A program made the translations under genes and the position numbers. DNA of 64,000 nt from Mycolicibacterium sp. J2. GTDB taxonomy: Bacteria; Actinomycetota; Actinomycetes; Mycobacteriales; Mycobacteriaceae. The stretch is taken from assembly GCF_026240945.1 (NCBI RefSeq), contig NZ_JAPFPY010000001.1, positions 186,001-250,000 on the forward strand, given 5' to 3'. Below the pieces are notes generated by a model. The model was not told where the DNA came from. It did no database searches and saw only the letters and a program-made list of their open reading frames with translations. Shown here in pieces: positions 54,112 to 62,655 of the stretch (within the stretch, counting starts at the first letter, position 1; every line of letters starts with the position of its first letter).

Positions 54112-55494
54112 TCATGGGTCGTCCCCGTGTTCTCCCCCGTACCCTCCCTCGTGCCCGAAGAGATCTTCTGGGTGGTGAAGGAGGTTGAGCCGGGGCGGTC
54201 CGGCATCGAGCTGCGGCGGTGGGATCCACTCGACCCGGCCGTCGCCGCGGATGCGGGTCTTCCACCCACCCTCTTTGACCAGCCGGTTATGCGGGCCGCA
54301 GGCCAATCCCAGGTTCGGGATGTCGGTTTGTCCACCCGCCCGGTAGTCGGTCTCGGCGTGGTGGCTCTGGCACAGGTAGGCCGAGACGCTGCAACCGGGA
54401 TAGGTGCACCCGCGATCACGGGCATGGAGCACCAGCCGCTGCCCCGGTGAGGCGATCCGCTTGGCCCGGCCCAGATACAGCGGCACCGCGGCATGCCCGT
54501 CGAAGACGGTCAAATAGTGACGGGCATGGCCGGCCATCCGGATCAGATCGCACATCGGCAGCATCGAGCCGCCGCCGGTGCGTGCCACGCCCGCCGCGTC
54601 CTCCAGCTCGGTCACGGTGGTGGTCACCACGACGGTCACCGGCAACCCGTTGTGCTCGCCGAGGTCCCCCGACGCCAGCGCGCTGCGAGCGATCGTCATC
54701 AACGCGTCGTGCTGGCGCTGCCCCAGGCTGCGGGCGTCGGCGGCGACCGCCTCGGCCGATGGGGTTCCCTTGGTGCACGGAGTGTCGTCATCGGGGTTGC
54801 ACATGCCTATGGCCGCGAGCTTGCCCAAGGACGGTTCGAGATAGGCGCGGAATTCTGGCGTGATCCTGGCCCGCAGATCACTCATCCCGTCGGCATCCTG
54901 CGGACCCAGGATCAGCTGCCGGAGCATCTGCCGGCGATCCACGATGCCCTCGTCGTTGGGTTCGGGCCCATCGGGATCGACCAGCTCCAGCAGTAACGAC
55001 GCCATCCTGCGCAGCGCCTCCGGGGCCTGCATCGAGGCAACCGCGGCCAGATCGACCTCGGCTCGGGCGCGGGTTTGCGCGTCGACGTGCGGCGGGATCT
55101 TCTTCATCGTCCGGGTGATGATGCGGACATGCTCGGCCGACAGCTCGCCGCGCGCCAGCGCGGCCGCCGTCGCCGGATACTGCGGCTCCAGCGGATCGCC
55201 GGCCATCGAGCGCCGCGGCGCCAGCAGCTCGCCCTCGGTCAACCGACGACTGGCCTCGGTGTTGGAGATACGCAACCGGATGGACAACAGATCGGCCCAG
55301 CTGCGGATGCCGAACTCGGCCGGGCTGGACTGAGCCTTCACCGCCGCCATGACTCGGTGTTGAATCGCGGGCAGTTGTCTGAACACCTGCTCGAGTGCGG
55401 ATTGCGCCTCGAGCAACTCGGCGACGGGGACGTCGCCGAACGCGGTCGTGGACAGTTTGTCCACTATGGCCGCGAGATCGCCGATGCCCTCCAT
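54112..55494 (-). CDS. 13E12-family DUF222/HNH endonuclease-like protein
   Basis: A 460-residue member of the mycobacterial 13E12 repeat family (DUF222 plus C-terminal HNH). DUF222 features occur in LRISNTEASRRLTEGELLAP and ALARGELSAEHVRIITRTM. The HNH domain carries CTYPGCSVSAYLCQSHHAE and GLACGPHNRLVKEGGWKT, with paired cysteines and histidines for metal binding. ATG 55494 (MEGIGDLAAIVDKL) is preferred to a TTG at 55524. A LexA-like element precedes it. These proteins are numerous in mycobacteria, and their in vivo role is unclear. Confidence 0.85.
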   Translation of the reverse strand: MEGIGDLAAIVDKLSTTAFGDVPVAELLEAQSALEQVFRQLPAIQHRVMAAVKAQSSPAEFGIRSWADLLSIRLRISNTEASRRLTEGELLAPRRSMAGDPLEPQYPATAAALARGELSAEHVRIITRTMKKIPPHVDAQTRARAEVDLAAVASMQAPEALRRMASLLLELVDPDGPEPNDEGIVDRRQMLRQLILGPQDADGMSDLRARITPEFRAYLEPSLGKLAAIGMCNPDDDTPCTKGTPSAEAVAADARSLGQRQHDALMTIARSALASGDLGEHNGLPVTVVVTTTVTELEDAAGVARTGGGSMLPMCDLIRMAGHARHYLTVFDGHAAVPLYLGRAKRIASPGQRLVLHARDRGCTYPGCSVSAYLCQSHHAETDYRAGGQTDIPNLGLACGPHNRLVKEGGWKTRIRGDGRVEWIPPPQLDAGPPRLNLLHHPEDLFGHEGGYGGEHGDDP

Positions 55495-55497
55495 GGT

Positions 55498-55513
55498 TCG
55501 AACACTAGTGCGG
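55498..55513. promoter_or_regulatory. Possible LexA (SOS) box before the 13E12 gene
   Basis: TCGAAC-ACTA-GTGCGG matches the mycobacterial LexA consensus TCGAAC-N4-GTTCGA at 10 of 12 defined positions (6 of 6 and 4 of 6). It ends 3 bases upstream of the preferred ATG at 55494. Several M. tuberculosis 13E12 genes are reported as LexA targets. Confidence 0.35.
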
Positions 55514-55598
55514 GCCACCGACAAAATCGGTAGTTGTCCACAGTTGCCGATTCATCCACAGATCCAGTGGCGCAGAGCAATTGGGCCTTGACAGGCCG

Positions 55599-56326
55599 CT
55601 AACGCTGCGCGCTGAAACGGCCCATGAGAAGCTGCTCGATCCGATCCAACAACTCGTGCGGATCGTCACCGGCGGTGGCATCTTTCCATTCGATGAGGGC
55701 GTCGAGTAGATTCTGCGGCTCCACCGTGAGCTGCACGCCAAGCAGTACCGCTTTGGGCGGCTCGCTCAAAGCTGCTGACTGGTAGGAGATTTCGACCCGA
55801 AGAGTCTTGGCTCCGCTCAACTCGGCCACCAACCTGGGCTCGATCGTCCGAATTCGCTCGCGTGTGAGTACAACCGGCTCGAACTTCGGCGGCGTTGAGG
55901 GCACCGTCAATGTGGACGGTGAGATATACGCAAGATGCTCTTACGCCACATTCGGATGGCGGAGTCGACAAAGAGTGGCACTAGCAGCAGCAAGATGCCG
56001 CCGCCGAAGCGAAGCCACACCGGATTGCCCGGTGTGAAACCTGCGACCAGCATGGCCACACCCGTCAGAGGCAACGCCAGGTTCGCGTAATACGCACTTC
56101 CCTCGAACCAGGGCACGTATCGGCAGACGATTTCGTCACCCGAACGTTCCACGCCAGGCCGAAGGATCCGACGCCTTCCGAGAAGGATGAGGAACGATGC
56201 GCAGAGGACGATGACTGCCCAGTACCAGGGCATCCCGGCCCGCAAGCCGACCACTGTCAGGAGCCACAGGGCAAATTCAGCGACGTAGCGCAGTAGCCGC
56301 CACCCCGTGGCACGCCTTGGAGTCAT
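55599..56326 (-). pseudogene. Frame-disrupted paralogue of the neighbouring two-helix membrane protein
   Basis: Two frames together match the intact 248-residue protein encoded just upstream. The first (56326-55907) encodes two pairs of helices and GWRLLRYV, GRRRI and PWFEGSAYYANLALPL, and then ends abruptly after RKSILRISHRPH. The second (from a TTG at 55910 to 55599) encodes the C-terminal cytoplasmic domain (TRERIRTIEPRLVAELSGAK, LLDALIEWKDATAGDDP). The shift is -1, as if one base were lost near 55925-55940. Stop and TTG overlap (TTGA), so re-initiation could still yield two pieces. Function unknown. Confidence 0.65.
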
Positions 56327-56339
56327 GGAGAATGGAGCC

Positions 56340-57086
56340 CTATCCGGACGGTGCCGGTTCGTCGAAGGGCACCACGCCGCGGAGGATGCCATCAATCCGA
56401 TCCAGTAATTCGCGCGAATCGACTGCGGCACCGTCCTTCCACGCAAGCAGTGCGGCGAGCAAGTTCTCCGGCTGAACGCTGAGTTGGAGACCGAGCATCA
56501 CCGACCTCGGCGCGGCGCTCGAAGCCTCAGGCAGGTAGGTCATTTCAATCTGCAGCGACTTCACGCCGTTGACCGAGTTGGCGATGAGTTTCGGAGTGAT
56601 GATGGCCTGCAGTTGCTCACGCGAGATATCAGTCAGCACATCGCCCCGCTCAGCAGTGCGCAAGCGCAGCACTGCCGGCTCGAAACACAGAATGCACTGT
56701 CGCCACATCCGCCAGGCTGCGTACGTACAGATGGGCGTAACGGCCAATATAAAGATGCCAACAACTAGCAGCCACGCTGGATATCCCGGAGCGTAACTCG
56801 CGCCAACGCTGGCGATGCCCAACAGCGGGAGCCCCACATTCAGAACGTAAGCGTTGCCTTCATACCACGGAATGTACTGACAAATAACACTATCCGGCCT
56901 CCTCCGAAGGCCGGGGTGAAATATTCGACGACGACCCAGAACAATGACGCAACCGACCACAAGCACGCCGAGACCCAGAAACCACTGCGCCCCCAGCGCA
57001 ATGTCCAGAACAGCCAGCAAACATAGCGCACCACCAAAGACATACCGCAGCAGCCGCCAACCGCGTTTCACCTCACCATCGCTCAT
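56340..57086 (-). CDS. Membrane protein with C-terminal cytoplasmic domain, immunity-like position
   Basis: A 248-residue protein. Helices lie at about 14-33 and 35-52, then at 80-100 and 106-126. A cytoplasmic domain of about 110 residues follows (ISREQLQAIITPKLIANSVN, LLAALLAWKDGAAVDSRELL). The family was not recognised. A frame-disrupted second copy lies directly downstream. It overlaps the LpqN-like gene by 4 bases (ATGA), so it belongs to the toxin-like cassette, where a duplicated membrane protein is a natural immunity candidate. DNA here is visibly less G+C-rich (33 of 60 bases in 56881-56940). Confidence 0.65.
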   Translation of the reverse strand: MSDGEVKRGWRLLRYVFGGALCLLAVLDIALGAQWFLGLGVLVVGCVIVLGRRRIFHPGLRRRPDSVICQYIPWYEGNAYVLNVGLPLLGIASVGASYAPGYPAWLLVVGIFILAVTPICTYAAWRMWRQCILCFEPAVLRLRTAERGDVLTDISREQLQAIITPKLIANSVNGVKSLQIEMTYLPEASSAAPRSVMLGLQLSVQPENLLAALLAWKDGAAVDSRELLDRIDGILRGVVPFDEPAPSG

Positions 57087-57610
57087 GTGCAGCCGCCCCT
57101 TCCCCGCACCGTCATCCAGACACTCGCTCGGTCCAACGGCGAGCTCTGCAGGGCGGTTACTGTCAATTGTGCGATCAGAGTCTGTTTTTCAGTAACGATG
57201 ATCCGGGATCGCGACTCGCTGACGACAGCGTCGCGTTGCAACGGAATGTGCACCGCCGACGTCCCCGTAAAGCCAGCCCCCTCGGTTGCCGGAGTCAGCT
57301 CGCGAACACACTCCGTGCCGTTCGGCGCACAGTGAAGCTGCTGCTCGATCAACATCCCAAACACCTCTCTGGCGTCGAGGGCCGTACCAACACTATGCAT
57401 CGTCAACACTGCGTTACTACAGAACTCATCGATACGTGGGTCGGCGCGCCACACCCACACCTGGATACCAACAGCGGCGTCAAACGGGACCCAATTGGCG
57501 GGAAGCCCCACTCGCACGACATGTCCCGCAAATTGATCAACCGCGGCAACGGTGGCGGCATGTTCAGACACGAACTCGTCAAACCGCACCGATGCCGTCC
57601 TACCCGACAC
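57083..57610 (-). CDS. LpqN-like cytoplasmic protein
   Basis: A 175-residue protein from GTG 57610, with no signal peptide or lipobox. The segments VRVGLPANWVPFD and LIAQLTVTALQSS resemble conserved parts of the LpqN/LpqT lipoprotein domain. Lacking a lipobox, it may act in the cytosol as a chaperone or immunity factor for the upstream secreted protein. It starts 11 bases inside the preceding frame and overlaps the membrane-protein gene by 4 bases. The assignment rests on a few motifs. Confidence 0.55.
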   Translation of the reverse strand: MSGRTASVRFDEFVSEHAATVAAVDQFAGHVVRVGLPANWVPFDAAVGIQVWVWRADPRIDEFCSNAVLTMHSVGTALDAREVFGMLIEQQLHCAPNGTECVRELTPATEGAGFTGTSAVHIPLQRDAVVSESRSRIIVTEKQTLIAQLTVTALQSSPLDRASVWMTVRGRGGCT

Positions 57611-58768
57611 CGAACACCGATTCGACGCTGTCTACAGCACTGCTCACTGCGTCAGAAACCGGATCCCATACCGCTTCGATGCCTTTGGACGCGAGAACAG
57701 TCGCCGCCGCACCGACCCCAGCGCCGACCACCACACCGACAGCGGTTCCCACTCCGGGGACAACCGAACCAATCGCAGCGCCGGCCACCATATCCGTCAC
57801 GAAGCCACCAGCCGCAGCTCCCATATAGAGACCAGCAGCCGTACCGCCGGCCTCTCGCGTCACGGCCTCCGCCACCGAGTTGCCATCGTGGATATCCGAC
57901 ACGACCGACGGCACCGCGCTGACCGCCGCGACCAGCCCACCTACCCGCGAGAAGCCCTTCAGCTCGACGCCGCCGATCTCGGGATCCTCCAACCATTTCA
58001 ACAGGCCTGGATCGGCCTTACCGGGCCCGTGCCCGGCGACTGCGCGATGGTGTTAAGGGTCGCCTGCCGGACGCCGTCCGCGGTCCCCCCGGCCACCGCA
58101 CCCGCACCCGCTGTCGCCGCGTCGCCTTTGGTTACAGTCGGTCCGGACGCCTCAGTCGTGCCTTGGCCATCGGTGGCCGCGGCTCCACCATCTTGTGGCC
58201 CCTCGCCGGGAATTGAGGCCATCGACGATTCCGCTGCCGCCATGGCGTTGACATAGCCGTTGCGGCTGTCCTGCACCTCACCGAAGGTGATGCGCACGGC
58301 GGCGACCGCTGCATCGTAGAGAGCCTTGGTGTCTTTGTTCGCAGCTTTAGCAGCACCGATTGCGTCGTCCGTACCGTGCAGGAAAGTGTCCAGCGATGCT
58401 GTATCCGCATCGCAGGTCCGCTGCGCAATGGCGAGCGCAGCGGCGACATTCTCCAGATCAAGGGCGATCTTGGCGAGTTGTGACTTCTGCAGGTGCAACG
58501 TCTCGGTCGCGCGGGTGACCTCCGCAGAGTCGGTAATGGGATGCTCAACGCCGTTGTGCCGCCATCCCTTTTCGAACCGCTCCTTGGCCGAGGCGAAGTC
58601 ATTCTCGACCTCGGTCGCCGACCCGGCCGCAGCATGGAACGCATCAGCTTGGGCGTTGATCGCGGCCGGATCCCCGGCTTGCAGCTCATCGGTGATCTTC
58701 CAGGGGTCACCGGCTCGGGCGATCAGATCGGCGACCGAGAGGTTGACCAGACCCAACGGCGGCGGCAT
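57600..58768 (-). pseudogene. Type VII (WXG/LXG-like) secreted toxin-type protein, split by a -1 frame change
   Basis: The first frame (58768-57998, 256 residues) is an alpha-helical WXG100/LXG-like N-terminal domain (ADAFHAAAGSATEVENDFAS, KERFEKGWRHNG) plus a Gly/Ala/Thr-rich linker. The second frame (from TTG 58001 to 57600, 133 residues) opens LKWLEDPEIGGVELKGFSRV and has a Gly/Ala/Val-rich, glycine-zipper-like core (GAAIGSVVPGVGTAVGVVVG). Reading through in the -1 frame at 58022-58028 gives SPGTGPGKADPGLLKWLEDP, a natural continuation of one protein of about 390 residues. One base appears to be missing from a CCCGGG run. Stop and TTG overlap. Confidence 0.65.
58022..58028 (-). other. Frame-change point with a slippery-type heptamer
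   Basis: On the minus strand the bases read G GGC CCG in the upstream frame, which fits the X-XXY-YYZ pattern of -1 ribosomal frameshift sites. The upstream frame stops 7 codons later. A one-base loss from CCCGGG explains the same facts equally well. Confidence 0.4.
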
Positions 58769-59100
58769 CAGATGCCGTCGAAGCCGGCGGCCGCATTCTG
58801 GATGGCGTCCGCCGACGAAGCGTCGTGGGCCGTGAACAGCTGCGCTCCGGAACGGCCCTTCTCACCGATACCGCTCACCACACGGTGATGGGTCTGAAGT
58901 GTTTCGACATGCCCCTGGTGCGCTTGCGACAACGACTGAAGGAACGCGTGGGCTTCGGCGAAGTCACCGAAGATTCCCGGCTGCGGTTTTCTATCCGCCA
59001 ACCGTCCCGCCGCCGTCGCGGCAGTAGCCGCCGCATCACTGCAGCGATCCGCCCCCGCCTCCAGATGCGCAGTATCCACTTCCATCCCGTGCCCGGTCAC
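58768..59100 (-). CDS. WXG100-like small partner protein (DUF2563-type)
   Basis: A 110-residue helical protein, the size of mycobacterial ESX-associated DUF2563/DUF2580 proteins. The N-terminus MEVDTAHLEAGADRCSDAAA and the middle FGDFAEAHAFLQSLSQAHQG form the two expected helices. GTG 59100 is preferred because GGAGGAG lies 5 bases upstream. It heads the cassette and overlaps the large secreted-protein gene (ATGA), so it is probably its secretion partner. No YxxxD/E secretion motif was seen. Confidence 0.65.
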   Translation of the reverse strand: MTGHGMEVDTAHLEAGADRCSDAAATAATAAGRLADRKPQPGIFGDFAEAHAFLQSLSQAHQGHVETLQTHHRVVSGIGEKGRSGAQLFTAHDASSADAIQNAAAGFDGI

Positions 59101-59182
59101 GACTGCTCCTCCCCCGCAAAACACCCCGGGCACAAAGCCTACCGGCCTCAAACCTGGAGATATGCAAGGAAAGTGCTGTGAA

Positions 59183-59572
59183 TCAGCCTTGCGCGGGCAT
59201 CGGCGACAGATGCTCGTGCACGGCGATCAACCGCTCCCCCACGCGGGTGAAGACGATGGTCTCGCGCTCGTCGATGGTCGATTCCACCCCGTTTTCGGAC
59301 GTTATGGTCCGCAGCGAATGGGTGAACGCCGCGTCGTCACCGTAGAGCTGGACCAGCTGGTCGGTGCTGGTGCACGACACCACCCGCCAGCCCGCGGCCA
59401 GCCAGCCCGCCCACAGCGCCTCGTAGGCGGCCCGGCTGTCCATCCGCGCCGGCTCCGGATGGAACACGAACGTGGCGTCGGGACTGAACCAGTCGAAGTA
59501 GGCCGCGGTGTCGGTGGCGGCGAACGCCGCAATCAGGGCATCCGCGGCGGCGAGCACATCGTCTTCGGTCAC
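59183..59572 (-). CDS. SnoaL/NTF2-like protein
   Basis: A 129-residue NTF2-fold protein: ALIAAFAATDTAAYFDWFSP, FHPEPARMDSRAAYEALWAG, TSTDQLVQLYGDDAAFTHSL and a closing GERLIAVHEHLSPMP with the usual His. The GTG start overlaps the aminotransferase stop (GTGA). It may act as an isomerase, dehydratase or binding protein in the amino-alcohol pathway proposed for this cluster, but no catalytic evidence exists. Confidence 0.8.
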   Translation of the reverse strand: MTEDDVLAAADALIAAFAATDTAAYFDWFSPDATFVFHPEPARMDSRAAYEALWAGWLAAGWRVVSCTSTDQLVQLYGDDAAFTHSLRTITSENGVESTIDERETIVFTRVGERLIAVHEHLSPMPAQG

Positions 59573-60837
59573 AGTTGGTGCAGCATCCCTTCGAACTCCG
59601 TACAGAACCGGTCCGCGTCGGCCATCGAGAACACCAGCGGCGGACGGATTTTCAGCACATTGCTGTCCGCACCGCACACCGAGATCAGCACCCGGCGTTC
59701 CCGCATGGCGTTGACCATGTGCTTGGCCGTCTCCTGCGAGTCGACCTCCACCCCGATGTAGAGCCCGGCCCCGCGCACCTCCCGAATCACCGAATACTCG
59801 TCACCCAGCCGCGTCAACGCGGTCCGCAGTGCCCCACCGACCTCGGCGGCATTGGCCACGAGCTTCTCGTCCTCGATCACGTCGAGCACCGCGGCGGCCG
59901 CCGCCATCGACACCGGGTTGCCGCCGAAAGTGTTGAAATACGGTATGCCGCTGGCGAACTCCTCCAACACCGAGCCGCGCGCCACCATCGCCGCCACCGG
60001 CATCCCGTTGGCCATCGGCTTGCCCATGGTGACCAGGTCGGGCACCACCCCGTGCCGGTCGAACCCCCACATGCCATCACCGGTGCGCCCGAAGCCGGGC
60101 TGCACCTCGTCGGCGATGAACACCCCTCCAGCGGCCCGCACCGCCGCGACGGCCGGACCGAGGACCGACGGGTCGGGATAGATGCCGTCCGAGGAGAACA
60201 CGGTGTCCACGATGAGTGCGCTCACCCCGAACCCGCCGGCCTTCAGGTCGGCGATCGCGGCGTCGACCCCGCGCAGATCCGGTGCTACGGTGCGGACGTG
60301 CGGCCCCACCACGGCGGCGCCGCCGATGGACGGCGAAATCGCCGTCACCGCAGCGGTATTGCCGTGGTAGGCATCGTTGGTGATGATGACACCGGTGGCC
60401 CCGGTGTAGGTCTGGGCCACCCGCAACGCCAGATCGTTGACCTCCGACCCGGTGCAGGCATACATCACCTGGTAGGAGTCGTAGGACCCCGGATCAGGGA
60501 AGGTCGCCAGCAGTCGGGCCGAGTAGTCGACGATGCCCTCGTGCAGATAGCGGGTGTGGGTGTTGAGCAGGCCCAGCTGGCGGGTGACCGCGTCCACCAC
60601 GTGCGGGTTGGCATGCCCGACGCTGGCGACGTTGTTGTAGGCGTCCAGGTACTCGTTGCCATCGGCGTCGTACAGCAGGGTGCCCCGGCCCCGGACCAGG
60701 TGTACCGGCCGTTCGTAGAACAGCCGGTACGCCGGGCCCAGCATCCGCTCCCTGGCAGCTATCAGGGGGTCGTCCTGCAGACCACCCTGATAGCTGTTGG
60801 AGTCCATGATCTTTGAGAATGCCTTGGCATTGGACAT
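59569..60837 (-). CDS. Class III PLP enzyme resembling ethanolamine-phosphate phospho-lyase
   Basis: A 422-residue class III aminotransferase-fold enzyme. The PLP lysine is in LVTMGKPMANGMPVA, and the cofactor Asp in FIADEVQPGFGRTGDGMW. The segments YNNVASVGHANPHVVDAV and LLNTHTRYLHEGIVDYSARL match the ETNPPL/hydroxylysine-phosphate lyase subgroup better than ordinary transaminases. Such enzymes split phospho-amino-alcohols into aldehyde, ammonia and phosphate. A kinase gene in the same cluster could make the substrate. Start may be ATG 60837 or ATG 60807. Confidence 0.82.
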   Translation of the reverse strand: MSNAKAFSKIMDSNSYQGGLQDDPLIAARERMLGPAYRLFYERPVHLVRGRGTLLYDADGNEYLDAYNNVASVGHANPHVVDAVTRQLGLLNTHTRYLHEGIVDYSARLLATFPDPGSYDSYQVMYACTGSEVNDLALRVAQTYTGATGVIITNDAYHGNTAAVTAISPSIGGAAVVGPHVRTVAPDLRGVDAAIADLKAGGFGVSALIVDTVFSSDGIYPDPSVLGPAVAAVRAAGGVFIADEVQPGFGRTGDGMWGFDRHGVVPDLVTMGKPMANGMPVAAMVARGSVLEEFASGIPYFNTFGGNPVSMAAAAAVLDVIEDEKLVANAAEVGGALRTALTRLGDEYSVIREVRGAGLYIGVEVDSQETAKHMVNAMRERRVLISVCGADSNVLKIRPPLVFSMADADRFCTEFEGMLHQL

Positions 60838-60843
60838 GGGTGC

Positions 60844-62403
60844 CTAGCGTTCGTGGGCTTCTTCCAACACGGTACGGCCCAGTTCGGCATACCGCTGCGG
60901 ATCCCGGAATTTCAGCAGCAGCGCCCACAGCACGCCCCCGATACCGACCACGGCGACAACCCACGGGATGGCCGCGAAGATCCAGTCCGTGGCCGCCGCC
61001 CCTGCGGCGAACGAGGCGTTCTTGGCCAGCAGGTAGATCACATACACCATGCCGAGCCCACCCAACAGCGGCGCCAGGAAGGTGCTGAACCAGTTGGCCG
61101 TCTCCGGATGACGTTTCTGCACATGGAAATACGAGATCACCGAGAACGCCGCCAGCGCCTGGACGATCATGATGGCGGTGGTGCCCAGCAGGGCCATCAG
61201 GCCGTACAGACCGGTGTAGGGATCACGCTGGGTGAACTCGAAGAACAGCACGACCAGGGTGGCGAACCCGGTCTGGACGAAGCCGGCGATGTGCGGGGAG
61301 CCGTGCACCGCATGGGTGGCGCCGATGGTCTTGCGCATCCCGGGGATGACGTCTTCGCGGCCGAGTGCGTACAGGTAGCGCGCGGCGCAGTTGTGGAACG
61401 CCATGCCGCAGGCGAACGACCCGGTCATCAGCAGGATCTTGAACAGGTCCACCGCCCACTGCCCCAGGTGGTCATGCACCGGGTTGAAGAAGATGTTCCC
61501 GGCGGTGGCCGAATCCTGCGCCAGCGCAATGGCATTCTCCGGCCCGGTGCCGACGATCGCGAGCCAGGAGACCAGCACGTAGAACACGCCGATGCCGATG
61601 ACCGAGCTCACCACGGCGATCGGGATGATCTTCTTGGGGTTGCGCGACTCCTCGCCGTACATGGCACTGGATTCGAACCCGACCCACGACCAGAAGGCGA
61701 AGAACAGGCCCACACCGGCGGACCCCGCAACGGTGATCATCGAGCCGTCCGGACCGGCCACCACCCCGGAGAGACTGTGGAAGCCGTTGATCGGGTTGAG
61801 CGATCCCCACGACCAGCCCTGCGGGCCACCACCGGTGAAGAGCACCGACAACGCCATCAGTGCCAGCATCACGATCTCGGTGATGAGGAAGACGCCGAGC
61901 ACCTTTGCGGCCAGGTTGATGTCGAAATAGGTGAGCACGGCGTTGATGCCCAGCATCACCAGCGCGAACACGATCCACGGCACGTGGATGTTGAACAGTG
62001 ACGAGAACAGGTCGTTGCCGAAGAACGAGAAGATACCGATCAGCGACGCCTCGAACACCATGTAGGCCAGGGCGGTCAGGAAACCGGCCCCCAACCCGAC
62101 GATGCGGCCCAGACCGTGTGAGATGTACCCGTAGAAGGCGCCGGTCGCGGTGATGTGCTTGCTCATCTTGGCGTAGCCGATGGCGAACAAGGTCAGCACG
62201 ATGGTGGCGACGAAGTAACCGGCCGGCGCGTAGGCGCCGTTACCGAAGCCGACGGAGATCGGCACGTTGCCGACCATGGCGGTGATGGGTGCGGCGGTGG
62301 CGACCGCCATGAACAGCACGCCGACCAGCCCGACCGCATTCGGTTTCAGGCGCTGGACGGTATCGGTGCCCGACGGCACCGGTGGATCGATGATTTCGCT
62401 CAT
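60844..62403 (-). CDS. APC-superfamily amino acid/amine permease
   Basis: A 519-residue permease with 12 or more helices. The N-terminal LKPNAVGLVGVLFMAVATAA and the substrate-binding unwound helix (AVATAAPITAMVGNVPISVG) are typical of APC transporters. WSWVGFESSAMYGEESRNPK and KIIPIAVVSSVIGIGV match the amino-acid/polyamine family core. It lies 6 bases upstream of the phospho-lyase gene. It probably imports the amine or amino alcohol used by the cluster, with ethanolamine-like substrates as a guess. Confidence 0.87.
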   Translation of the reverse strand: MSEIIDPPVPSGTDTVQRLKPNAVGLVGVLFMAVATAAPITAMVGNVPISVGFGNGAYAPAGYFVATIVLTLFAIGYAKMSKHITATGAFYGYISHGLGRIVGLGAGFLTALAYMVFEASLIGIFSFFGNDLFSSLFNIHVPWIVFALVMLGINAVLTYFDINLAAKVLGVFLITEIVMLALMALSVLFTGGGPQGWSWGSLNPINGFHSLSGVVAGPDGSMITVAGSAGVGLFFAFWSWVGFESSAMYGEESRNPKKIIPIAVVSSVIGIGVFYVLVSWLAIVGTGPENAIALAQDSATAGNIFFNPVHDHLGQWAVDLFKILLMTGSFACGMAFHNCAARYLYALGREDVIPGMRKTIGATHAVHGSPHIAGFVQTGFATLVVLFFEFTQRDPYTGLYGLMALLGTTAIMIVQALAAFSVISYFHVQKRHPETANWFSTFLAPLLGGLGMVYVIYLLAKNASFAAGAAATDWIFAAIPWVVAVVGIGGVLWALLLKFRDPQRYAELGRTVLEEAHER

Positions 62404-62438
62404 TGAATCCCAATCTGAGGGGGTTTTGCTGCGACCGA

Positions 62439-62449
62439 GATTTGGTCTG
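62439..62449. repeat. 11-bp direct repeat, copy 1, upstream of the permease
   Basis: GATTTGGTCTG lies 35 bases upstream of the permease ATG (minus strand, 62403). An identical copy stands at 62612-62622. Both are in the 252-base divergent control region. Confidence 0.45.
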
Positions 62450-62611
62450 GTATCCGAAAGCCACCCGCTTCGATGCTGGTGACGTAATGCGACGCGGGCC
62501 ATTGTTACCTCGTCGAGATTGCTTGGTCAACTGGAAGTCTCAGCAATCACACACCATGTTTCCAGCACGTTTCGCGGGTCGTGTTTTTGCAACAGAGAAG
62601 TAAATCCCGCC

Positions 62612-62622
62612 GATTTGGTCTG
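62612..62622. repeat. 11-bp direct repeat, copy 2, upstream of the kinase
   Basis: GATTTGGTCTG, identical to copy 1, lies 33 bases upstream of the kinase ATG at 62656. The spacing to each gene is nearly equal, which suggests a shared regulator site rather than chance. Confidence 0.45.
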
Positions 62623-62655
62623 CTTTGGATCGATACTTGCGCCACACTGTTCGGC

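Noticed and set aside
55925..55940. Programmed frameshift in the damaged membrane-protein copy
   Set aside because: No X-XXY-YYZ heptamer was found where the frames meet (ATATCTCACC). A simple one-base loss or gene fission is more likely.
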